Positions 8,260 to 15,912 of a stretch of DNA of 45,151 nt are shown one piece after another. Each line of letters begins with the position of its first letter. The first letter of the stretch is position 1. A program made the translations under genes and the position numbers. The stretch spans positions 1 to 45,151 of the forward strand of contig JBKPSR010000042.1 in NCBI GenBank assembly GCA_046735115.1, in the 5' to 3' direction. Below the pieces are notes generated by a model. The model worked only from the letters and a program-made list of their open reading frames with translations, did not search any database and was not told the DNA's origin. The stretch comes from JACVRW01 sp046735115. GTDB lineage: Bacteria; Actinomycetota; Thermoleophilia; Solirubrobacterales; Thermoleophilaceae.

Positions 8260-8873
8260 GGGCGCCCCTCGCTCTTGCGGAAGATCTTGTCGGGCACGAC
8301 CTCCTCGTAGCGCAGGTCGCGGCGCACGAGTAGATCGACCACGAGCGCCACCTGCGTCTCCTCGATCTGCTCGTCCGTGTACAGCAGACGCGTGGGAGGA
8401 AAGGCGTGGGGATTCATCGACGGCGAGCGCGCGAGCGTCCACGCGTAGTCGTCGAAGTCGACGTACCCGCCCGGCCGGAGCAGCCGGTCGACCAGCAGGA
8501 ACGCGAGTGCGTCGAGCGCCCAGGTATGAGCGCCGTCGATAAAGACGTAGTCGAAGATCGGCCCGTCGGCCTCGCGGAGCAGCTTCATCAGGCTCCAGTT
8601 GTAGGAGTCCAAGGTGCGCCGGCTGTTCGGGTGCGGCACGACGTTCCGGTGCCCGCGACGAGCCAGCGACTCGGCGACCGGGAGCACCCTGTCCTCGTAG
8701 TCGAATAGATGAATCTCGCCCTCGCCGGCGAGCGCGTCCGCGATCCTGCCCGCGGTGTCCCCGCGGTAGACGCCGAGCTCGGCGTACGCCTTGCAGCCGG
8801 TCGAGGCAAAGAACTCCGCGGTCCGCAGATTCGGCCCGTCCACGTTCAGCGGTGCGAGCGTGTACGCGGTCAC
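8256..8873 (-). CDS. Class I SAM-dependent methyltransferase (Methyltransf_24 type)
   Basis: 205 aa. The SAM-binding glycine loop is AELGVYRGDTAGRIADAL, followed by an acidic strand HLFDYED, and DYVFIDGAHTW plus RPGGYVDFDDYAWT, the order typical of Methyltransf_24/macrocin O-methyltransferase-like enzymes often found in glycan and natural-product loci. GTG at 8873 overlaps the giant gene's stop (GTGA). It most likely O-methylates a sugar hydroxyl, perhaps capping a chain or tailoring a residue. The exact acceptor cannot be told. The Asp of FIDGAH is the likely metal or catalytic residue in this family. Confidence 0.8.
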   Translation of the reverse strand: MTAYTLAPLNVDGPNLRTAEFFASTGCKAYAELGVYRGDTAGRIADALAGEGEIHLFDYEDRVLPVAESLARRGHRNVVPHPNSRRTLDSYNWSLMKLLREADGPIFDYVFIDGAHTWALDALAFLLVDRLLRPGGYVDFDDYAWTLARSPSMNPHAFPPTRLLYTDEQIEETQVALVVDLLVRRDLRYEEVVPDKIFRKSEGRP

Positions 8874-11800
8874 GCTGCCACGGCCTCACGAGGACCTTGC
8901 CGAGGCTTCGGCAAGCCGGCTGGCGTCTGGGTCAGATCCCAGACGACGCAGGAGTCAACGTCGCGGTGTAGCTCGGCGTAGTTGGCGTCGAGGTGCTTTT
9001 GGAAGTCCTCGTAGTGGTCGAGCCACCAGTCGGAGGTCGCCGGCAGGACCAGGTAGCGGGCCCCGCGCCGGCGCAGATCCTCCAGGTGGTTGATCGCGGC
9101 CTCGCTGTCGGCGGGGTGATGCCCGGCATACACGCCACCTTCGGCCTGCGGGAAGTGGGCTGCGCGCCGGCCTTCGAGGTCGATGAGCGCATCGTCGCCG
9201 CGTGTTACCACCAGCACCTCCGCCCCCTCGGGGAGCGATGCCCGGACGACGTCGTGCACGCGCTCGACCACCCGCCGGCCGCGCACCTGCTTGGCGAGTG
9301 CCCCGCGCCGCTCCTCGAGCGCGGTCAGCTCGCGCTCGAGCGCCTCGACCGCCTCGCGCCTCAGGCGCCGCCGCTCGCGGTGGTCGCCGGGTGTCACTCG
9401 CTCGGCCCCACGACCCTGCGCCAGCGTCGCGCGGTACATCTCGTCGAGCTCGTCGAGCTGCCGGGAGATGTCGAAGCCTCTCTCCGCGCGCTCGCGGGCG
9501 GCCGAGCCCATCCGGTGCCGCAGCTCGCGGTCGGCGGCGAGCCTGGCGAGCGCTTCGGTGAGGGCGGGCGCGTCGCGACGCGGGACGACGAAGCCCGTGA
9601 CGCCGTGAGCGACGTTCTCGGGCAGGCCGTCGGCGTCGGTGCAGACCACCGGAAGACCCATCGCCTGCGCCTCGATCACCGACACGCAGAAGCCCTCCGA
9701 AACCGCCGCGTGCAGGCACACATCGGCCTCGCGCAGCTCGCGCTGTACCTCGGCCGCCGGGCATGCACCGAGCAGCTGCACCCGGTCCTCGAGGCCGAGA
9801 TCGTGCACGGCGAACAGGATCGAATCCCTGTCGGGGCCGTCGCCCGCGACCCGGTATGTGACCGCGACCCCGCGCTCGGCCAGCATGCGGATGGCGCTGA
9901 GGGCGTACTCGTGCCCCTTCTTCCAGTGGAGGCGCCCGACGCTCACTATCCGGAGCGGCCGGTCCGCTGTGCCGACCTCGTCGTACGAGCGCTCGGGGGC
10001 GGCGAACGCGCTCACGTCCACTGCGTCGGTAATGACGCGGTGCGCGCTGCTCTCCGGACAGCCGCGCCGCACTGCCCGACGCCAGACGTCGCGCGAGACC
10101 AGGTGCAGCATGTCCGCGCGCGCCCAGACCTCGTCGTAGGCGCCGGGCTCGTCGAGCCGGTGGTAGTTGATGTCGTAGCCGCGGAAGGAGACGACCACCT
10201 TGCATCGGGCGAGCGGATCCGCGTGCATGCGCCCGAGTGCGAGCGCGCCGTAGCCGAAATGGACGAGCTCAGGACGCAGTTCCGCGAGCTGCGCCTCGAA
10301 ACCGTGCACGATGTGGATGCGCTCGCGGCTCTCGAGCTCGTCGCGCAGCTCGGGGAAGTACGGCCACTGGTCCTTGTTGCTCCGGTTCGTCAGCACGTGG
10401 ACGTCCCACCCGCGTTCACGCATCCCGGTGAACTCTGAGGCGAAGAACGTCTCCGAGAACTTCGGGAAGTGGTCGGTCACGAGGACGACACGCGTCGGCG
10501 TGTCGATCCGCGGCGACACCGCCGCCGTGAGCTCGTAGAGCGCACCGCGGTCGCCATCGCACTCGAGCCGGCGACCGTGGCGCTCGAGGTGCTCGCGCAT
10601 GCCGTCGTAGTGATCGAGCCACCACAGTGCAGTCCAGGGGATGAACAGGAAGCGCGCGCCACGTCGCCGAACCGCCTCGAGGTAGCGGATCGCCTCGTCG
10701 CTGTCGGCCGGGTGATGGCCGATCCAGCGGCCCTCACCGTCCTGCGGGAAGTGCAGTCCCGTCCGGCCGTCGACGCGCACGAGCTCGTCATCCCCGCGCG
10801 AGGCCACGGCGACGGTCGCGCCTACGGGAACGAGCTCTGACAGCACAACACGTGTCGCGGCCCGGGAGGCGTTGCGAACCAGCTCGCGGTCGTCGGCCTC
10901 GGTTCGCCCGAGCAGCGAGCGGCTCAGCTCGCGCGCCGCGCGCCGTGCCTCGGTGTGCTCGTCCGCGCCTGCGCGCGCCTCCTCGGCGAACGGCAGGACG
11001 CGGCGTGCCCGCAGCCCACGCAGCGGTCGCATGCACTCGGCGTGGTAGTCCTCGCCGGCGAACACGAGCGCCGCGCGCAGTGCGGACTCGGGGTCGTCGA
11101 TCAGCTGCTCGAACCCAACGCGGAGAACGCGTTCCTGACCAAGCGTGCGCTCCGCCTTGTGACAGGCCCGGCACGCCTCAGTCCAGCGCTCGAGTGCCTC
11201 GCTCTCCTTGAGCTTCGCGCGCAGTCGCTGCGGGAGCTGCGTGCCCCCGGTCGCACCCGCCGAGCCGAGTGGCGGCTCGACCATGACGCCGACCGCCGAG
11301 TCGACGTCGCGGACCACGTGGATGAAGCGCGCCTTCGGAAACAGCCGCGCCAGGCCCTCGATCTCCAGCGTGTGCTGCCAGGCTCCGTCGACGATGCGGC
11401 GACCCCCGGCAGCGAGCTCCGCGGCCGCGCCGCCGCAAGCAACGGCGACGTCGGTCGCGGGCGGACCAGGCACCGACGCGAGCGCCTTCGAGAGGTCGCC
11501 GAGCCAGGCGCCGTCCGGGAGCCCGGCGAAGGCGGGATGTTGCGCGAGCGCCCAGGCCAGTGCTGTCGCGCCGGAACGGTCCGCGCCGACCACGAACACG
11601 GGCGCGGGCTGATCGCCGTCCCGCTCGACGCTCGGCGGCGCGGGCACCACCCGCGGGACGGCCGCGCGCGAGACGTCGAGGGCCGGGCCGGTGAGGTGCC
11701 GCAGGCCCACCGGGGGCGCGGTGGTGATCGGCGCCAGATCCGGCGCCTTGCCTTGCTCTACGAGCTCCGCGTTCTCGCGTGCTCGCGCCCAGAGCATCTC

Positions 11801-13723
11801 CATGACCCGCTTGCGCTCCGGCGACTGGAGGCCGGTCGCGGGCGCGGTCGTGAGCGAGCCCTCGCGAATCCGCCTGTAGTAGAGGTGCTGCGGGATGTTC
11901 ACGACCGGGCCCACGAAGCGCGCTCGCCGCAGGAACTCGGCGTCGCCACTGAAGCGCAGACCCGAGGCGAAGCCACCGAGCCGCATGACGAGGTCGCGCG
12001 AGACGATGCTCGTCGGGTGCAGCAGCGGAAACGCCGTCGTCTTCTCCTCGAACTGCGCGTTCACGTCGAGCGGCCACCTGATCGGCGTGACCTCCGCCTC
12101 GTCGCAAAAGACCCTCACCTCCTGCGTGCCGATCAGCTCGGCGCCGCAGTCCTCCGCGGCCCGCAGCAGGAGCTCGAGGCGCTCGGGCGCTGACCAGTCG
12201 TCGGCGTCCTGGAACAGATAGGCGTCGAAGTCCGTTTCCTCGATGATCTGCTGGACGATCCGATAGGGGCCGACGTTGCGGTCGGTCTCGAGCAGGGTGA
12301 CCTCGGGGAACTTCTCCACCGCCCGCACCGGAGGCGCGCCGGAGCAGTCGTCGATCACGACGATGCGGTCGAGCGGACGCGTCTGCGCCACGAGGGACTC
12401 GAGGCAGTCGTCGAGCCACTCCTCGCAGCGGAAATGCGGGATGATCGCGAGCACCGAAGAGTGCAGCCCGAGCGGCGAGCTCGGCGCGGGCAGGGTGGCG
12501 GCGGGGGCGGGCGTCGTCGTGACGTCCTCGTTGTTCATGGTGGTTCTCCTGGCTGAGATGCCGCAGTGGGACAGCAGATCGGGGAGCACGCGCTCGGCGC
12601 AGAAGTGCTCCCGAGCGATCTCCGAGGCGGCGCGCCTCTGGCGGCGGTAGTCGCGGTTCACGGCCTCGACGGCGACCTCGGCTTCCTCCACGCTGGAGAC
12701 GGCGAACAGGCCCTCGCCGGTGGGAAGCACCTGACCAAAGGCGGTGTCCTGCGTGACGACCGGCCGGCCGGCCGCCAGGTACGTCGCGCTGCGGTCGCTG
12801 AACCAGCCGGTCCTGAGGCGGATGTTCTGTGCCTTGGCGACTGTGAACTCGGCGCGCGAGCCGGCGATGTAGTCGCGGTAGGCATCGACGTCGACACCGA
12901 ACTCGAGCGCCGGCCGCACTCTCCACCCGCGGCTCTCAAGGTGAGCGACGGTGGTGTGACGCGTACCGCTCAGTGCGAGCTCGAAGATCTGCCCTGTCCG
13001 CCGCGGCAGGTCGAGAAAGCGCCGCCACTGCTCATCCTTGCTCCACCCGAGCCGCTCGCCGCGATAGTCGACCGCACGCCACGGCTGGCGCCAGTTGCCG
13101 ACGGTCGTGAACAACTCGGGCTCGTCCGGGCCGCGGTCTGCCCATAGGTCGAGCACGACCGGCTGGCGCGTCGCGACGAACTCGAAGCGCTCGTCGACCG
13201 GCAGCTCACAGCCGGGGCGGCCGAGGTTCTCCGCGAAGGTGAACAGCGCAGCATGCGACTCGAGGAAGGCGTGGGTCGACTCCACCCCGTCGTGCAGCTG
13301 GATCTGGAGCTGGACCGGGTCCGTCTCGAGATAGACCAGCCTGCCGGTCTCGACGTGCTCGGGACGTGGCTTCGTACCGCCATGCAGGTTGATCAGCAGC
13401 TCGGCGTCGCGGTAGAGGCGGCGCAGCGCACGCTCCGACATGCCATAGCAGGCCCGCGTCCCTTCGACGTCGTGATAAGCCCAGCGGTCGCCGAGGCCGA
13501 ACCGCCGCAGGATCTGATGAATCAGGCCGGCGGCGAGCGCCGGCCCGTCGTCCACCGGCGTGGCCATGAGCATCGCGGGAGTCCGGGCATGCGCCTCGAC
13601 GTAGTAGGGGTCGAAGCCGAGCCGCCGCAGCCCCAGCAGATAGTGGACGGTCTGCCAGATCACTCCCGGCACCGGCACCTTGGCCATCATCCCGAGCACC
13701 ACGAGCGGGCGGGTCGCGCTCAT
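8870..13723 (-). CDS. Giant multidomain GT-B-like / GT2 / sulfotransferase / GT4 protein
   Basis: 1617 aa, uninterrupted. Residues 1-395: GT-B-like module, fourth paralog of the 2726/3859/5774 proteins (TGWFSDRSATYLAAGRPVV, QDTAF, LPTGEGL). Residues ~428-640: GT2 (IIPHFRCEEWLDDCLESL, VVIDDCSG, FQDADDW). Residues ~705-960: sulfotransferase with a PAPS loop VVGADRSGATAL and FIHVVRDVDSAVG. Residues ~970-1070: WWLDHY module copy 1. Residues ~1074-1440: GT4 with VSFRGYDIN, VSVGRLHWKKGHEY and EGFCVSVIEAQAMGLPVV. A Glu/Arg-rich probable coiled coil follows, then module copy 2. The ATG at 13723 overlaps the ABC stop (ATGA); an ATG two codons upstream also exists. Residue 396 begins at an internal ATG with a strong Shine-Dalgarno, exactly where the paralogs stop, so this may be two genes joined by stop loss. 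Three sugar-transfer domains plus sulfation in one chain suggest sulfated-glycan assembly. Confidence 0.8.
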   Translation of the reverse strand: MSATRPLVVLGMMAKVPVPGVIWQTVHYLLGLRRLGFDPYYVEAHARTPAMLMATPVDDGPALAAGLIHQILRRFGLGDRWAYHDVEGTRACYGMSERALRRLYRDAELLINLHGGTKPRPEHVETGRLVYLETDPVQLQIQLHDGVESTHAFLESHAALFTFAENLGRPGCELPVDERFEFVATRQPVVLDLWADRGPDEPELFTTVGNWRQPWRAVDYRGERLGWSKDEQWRRFLDLPRRTGQIFELALSGTRHTTVAHLESRGWRVRPALEFGVDVDAYRDYIAGSRAEFTVAKAQNIRLRTGWFSDRSATYLAAGRPVVTQDTAFGQVLPTGEGLFAVSSVEEAEVAVEAVNRDYRRQRRAASEIAREHFCAERVLPDLLSHCGISARRTTMNNEDVTTTPAPAATLPAPSSPLGLHSSVLAIIPHFRCEEWLDDCLESLVAQTRPLDRIVVIDDCSGAPPVRAVEKFPEVTLLETDRNVGPYRIVQQIIEETDFDAYLFQDADDWSAPERLELLLRAAEDCGAELIGTQEVRVFCDEAEVTPIRWPLDVNAQFEEKTTAFPLLHPTSIVSRDLVMRLGGFASGLRFSGDAEFLRRARFVGPVVNIPQHLYYRRIREGSLTTAPATGLQSPERKRVMEMLWARARENAELVEQGKAPDLAPITTAPPVGLRHLTGPALDVSRAAVPRVVPAPPSVERDGDQPAPVFVVGADRSGATALAWALAQHPAFAGLPDGAWLGDLSKALASVPGPPATDVAVACGGAAAELAAGGRRIVDGAWQHTLEIEGLARLFPKARFIHVVRDVDSAVGVMVEPPLGSAGATGGTQLPQRLRAKLKESEALERWTEACRACHKAERTLGQERVLRVGFEQLIDDPESALRAALVFAGEDYHAECMRPLRGLRARRVLPFAEEARAGADEHTEARRAARELSRSLLGRTEADDRELVRNASRAATRVVLSELVPVGATVAVASRGDDELVRVDGRTGLHFPQDGEGRWIGHHPADSDEAIRYLEAVRRRGARFLFIPWTALWWLDHYDGMREHLERHGRRLECDGDRGALYELTAAVSPRIDTPTRVVLVTDHFPKFSETFFASEFTGMRERGWDVHVLTNRSNKDQWPYFPELRDELESRERIHIVHGFEAQLAELRPELVHFGYGALALGRMHADPLARCKVVVSFRGYDINYHRLDEPGAYDEVWARADMLHLVSRDVWRRAVRRGCPESSAHRVITDAVDVSAFAAPERSYDEVGTADRPLRIVSVGRLHWKKGHEYALSAIRMLAERGVAVTYRVAGDGPDRDSILFAVHDLGLEDRVQLLGACPAAEVQRELREADVCLHAAVSEGFCVSVIEAQAMGLPVVCTDADGLPENVAHGVTGFVVPRRDAPALTEALARLAADRELRHRMGSAARERAERGFDISRQLDELDEMYRATLAQGRGAERVTPGDHRERRRLRREAVEALERELTALEERRGALAKQVRGRRVVERVHDVVRASLPEGAEVLVVTRGDDALIDLEGRRAAHFPQAEGGVYAGHHPADSEAAINHLEDLRRRGARYLVLPATSDWWLDHYEDFQKHLDANYAELHRDVDSCVVWDLTQTPAGLPKPRQGPREAVAA
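8930..9265 (-). other. WWLDHY module, copy 2
   Basis: C-terminal segment of the giant protein, after the coiled coil. The order is LVVTRGDDALIDL, AAHFPQAEGG, GHHPADSEAAINHLEDLR, RRGARYLVLPAT, DWWLDHYEDFQKHLD and CVVWDLT. It is nearly collinear with copy 1 (10525-10850), including the HFPQ and GHHPADS elements. Confidence 0.65.
10525..10850 (-). other. WWLDHY module, copy 1
   Basis: Lies between the sulfotransferase and GT4 domains of the giant protein. The order is VAVASRGDDELVRVDGR, GLHFPQDGEG, GHHPADSDEAIRYLEAVR, RRGARFLFIPW, LWWLDHYDGMREHLE and ALYELT. Its internal position shows that the module is not just a chain terminator. Confidence 0.65.
12536..12550 (-). promoter_or_regulatory. Internal Shine-Dalgarno plus ATG inside the giant gene
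   Basis: On the minus strand AGGAGA (12545-12550) precedes ATG (12536-12538) by 6 nt, in frame with the giant protein. It sits between the first GT-B-like module and the GT2 domain, where a gene boundary would be expected. It may allow a separate GT2-sulfotransferase-GT4 product to be made. Confidence 0.55.
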
Positions 13724-15912
13724 CGCCATCCGCCCGCTCCGTTATGCCCGCCGAGCGCCGGAATCGGCGCCAGCCCGAGGTCGCGCAGTACCCGCTCGGC
13801 CAGCTCTGACGCCTCGTCGACGCCCGGTCCGTCCGGCACGCGGCGCTCGGCGAGCTCGCGCAGCGGCCCGGCGCGGCCCTCCTGGAGGAGCGGCCACGCC
13901 GCCCCGAGCAGGAGCCATGCGGCTTCGCCCGGCTCGCCGGCGGTGGCGGTCGCGGCCTCACGTGCGACCATGGCGCGAGCGAGCTCCGCCAGGGGCCGAC
14001 CATGAACCGGTTCGCCCGTCTCGCTCGCCGCGGTCACGGCGGCCGTCATCTCGGAGAGGTCCTCGGCCGACAGCGCGGCGGCGGCACGCGCGCGGCGCGC
14101 GCCCTGCTGAGCGTCCCAGAGCTGGGCGTAGAGGCCGCCGGTTTGGAGCAGCTTCTCGTGAGTGCCCTGCTCGACGACCTCGCCGTGGTTCACGACGAGG
14201 ATCAGATCCGCGCCCAGGACGGTCGAGAGCCGGTGGGCGACCATGAAGGTGGTCCTGCCGGCGGCCAGCCGCTCGAGCGCGTCGAGGATGACCGCCTCAG
14301 TCTTCGAGTCGATCGACGAGGTCGGCTCGTCCAGGATGAGAACCGGGGCATCGCGCAGGAACGCGCGCGCGACCGAGATGCGCTGACGCTCGCCGCCCGA
14401 AAGGTGCGCTCCGCGCTCGCCGAGCAGCGTGTCGTAGGCGTGCGGCAGGCTCGAGATGAAGTCGTGGGCGTTGGCCGCCAGGGCAGCCTGTTCCACCTCG
14501 GCGTCCGACGCGTCCATGCGGCCGTAGCGGATGTTGTCCCTGATCGACCCGGCGAACAGCAGCGGCTCTTGGAGGACGATGCTGACCTGCGCGCGCAGGG
14601 ACTGGAGCCGCAGGTCGCGCACGTCGAAGCCATCGAGCAGCACGCGGCCCTGGTGCGGGTCGTAGAAGCGCGGGATCAGGTTGAGCAGAGTGCTCTTGCC
14701 CGCACCGGTCGGTCCCACGATGGCGACGCGCGTCCCGGCCGGGGCCTCGAAGGAGACGTTTCGAAGCGTGCCGCGACGACCCGTGTACGCGAAGCTCACG
14801 TCCTTGAAGCGGATGCTGCCCGTGGCGTCGTCGAGCCGGAACGCGTCCGCTCGCTCCTTGATCTCCCGCTCCGTGTCGAGCAGGGCGAGCGCCCCCTGAA
14901 GCGTGATGAACCGCTCCTGCAGCACGCTCACGGTGTTGCTGATCTGCTCGAGCGGTTTGTAGATCGCGGCGATGTAGCCCATCACCACGAGCAGCTCGCC
15001 CGCGGTCATGTCGCCGTGGAGGACCGAGAAGCCGCCGAACCCGAGCACGAGCGCCGTGCCCGTCGCGGTGATCAGCGCCACGACGAGCGAGAACATCGTT
15101 TGCCGCACGGTCAGGGTCACGCGGGCGTTGACGGCGTTCTCGGCCTGCTCGCGGAAGCGGCTGTGCTCGTAGCGCTCGCGGCCGAACGCCACGATCACGC
15201 GCAGCATCGCCATGGCCTCGTGGACGATCGTGAGCGACTCGCCCTCCAGCCCTCGCACGCGGCGTACCTCGGGCTCGATGCAGCGCGCGTAGTAGCCGGC
15301 CGAGGCGTAGATGAACGGCACCACCGTCAGTGACAGCAGCGCGAGCAGCGGATCGATCCTGTAGACGATGAAGAACATGCCGAATAGGGTCAGCAGGCTC
15401 TGCACGAGCGGCGGGATCGCGACGGTCACGTGGCCGACCGCGGCCGCCTGGTTGTTGATCTGGTACATCAGCTGGCCGGTCCGTTTACGGTCGTGGTAGG
15501 CGAGCGAGAGGCTCTGGGCGTGCTCGAAGAGGTCGGTGCGCAGGTCGAGCACCATGCTCTGGTCGAGCTTCGTGTTGACGTACTCGTCCACGACCGCGAG
15601 GCCGCTCTGTAGAGCGGTCACCAGAAGGCCGGCCACCACGGCCACGACGAGCAGCACCTCCTTGTCGACGCCTTCCAGAAACCCGAGTACGGACGGGACC
15701 GGCTTGTTGCCGAGGACCGTGTCGACGAGGAGCGCGAGCGGCCAGGGCTGCAGCAGCGAGGCGATCGCCGAGGCGGCCACCATCGCCATCGACGCGAAGG
15801 CGAGCCGCTTGTGCGGACGCAGATAGGGCAGCACGCGTGGGAAGTCCTTGAAGAAGCTCCAGGGGCTCGGCCGGTCGGCACGCCGACGACCGATCCGCAC
15901 GCGGGGCCTCAT
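13720..15912 (-). CDS. ABC exporter, fused TMD-NBD, with C-terminal extension
   Basis: 730 aa half-transporter that probably works as a homodimer, exporting a lipid-linked or otherwise amphipathic product across the inner membrane. Residues ~20-330 hold about six membrane segments (for example LLVVAVVAGLLVTALQSGLA). The nucleotide-binding domain is intact: Walker A GPTGAGKST, Q-loop LQEPLLF, signature LSGGERQR, Walker B VLILDEPTSS and H-loop AHRLS. After the NBD come ~140 extra residues rich in Ala/Glu (LSAEDLSEMTAAVTAASE) that are not part of the usual MsbA-like fold. The ATG at 15912 overlaps the upstream stop, with GGGAGG 8-9 nt before it. Its position at the second place in the glycan operon marks it as the likely exporter of the product or its lipid-linked intermediate. 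Confidence 0.88.
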   Translation of the reverse strand: MRPRVRIGRRRADRPSPWSFFKDFPRVLPYLRPHKRLAFASMAMVAASAIASLLQPWPLALLVDTVLGNKPVPSVLGFLEGVDKEVLLVVAVVAGLLVTALQSGLAVVDEYVNTKLDQSMVLDLRTDLFEHAQSLSLAYHDRKRTGQLMYQINNQAAAVGHVTVAIPPLVQSLLTLFGMFFIVYRIDPLLALLSLTVVPFIYASAGYYARCIEPEVRRVRGLEGESLTIVHEAMAMLRVIVAFGRERYEHSRFREQAENAVNARVTLTVRQTMFSLVVALITATGTALVLGFGGFSVLHGDMTAGELLVVMGYIAAIYKPLEQISNTVSVLQERFITLQGALALLDTEREIKERADAFRLDDATGSIRFKDVSFAYTGRRGTLRNVSFEAPAGTRVAIVGPTGAGKSTLLNLIPRFYDPHQGRVLLDGFDVRDLRLQSLRAQVSIVLQEPLLFAGSIRDNIRYGRMDASDAEVEQAALAANAHDFISSLPHAYDTLLGERGAHLSGGERQRISVARAFLRDAPVLILDEPTSSIDSKTEAVILDALERLAAGRTTFMVAHRLSTVLGADLILVVNHGEVVEQGTHEKLLQTGGLYAQLWDAQQGARRARAAAALSAEDLSEMTAAVTAASETGEPVHGRPLAELARAMVAREAATATAGEPGEAAWLLLGAAWPLLQEGRAGPLRELAERRVPDGPGVDEASELAERVLRDLGLAPIPALGGHNGAGGWR

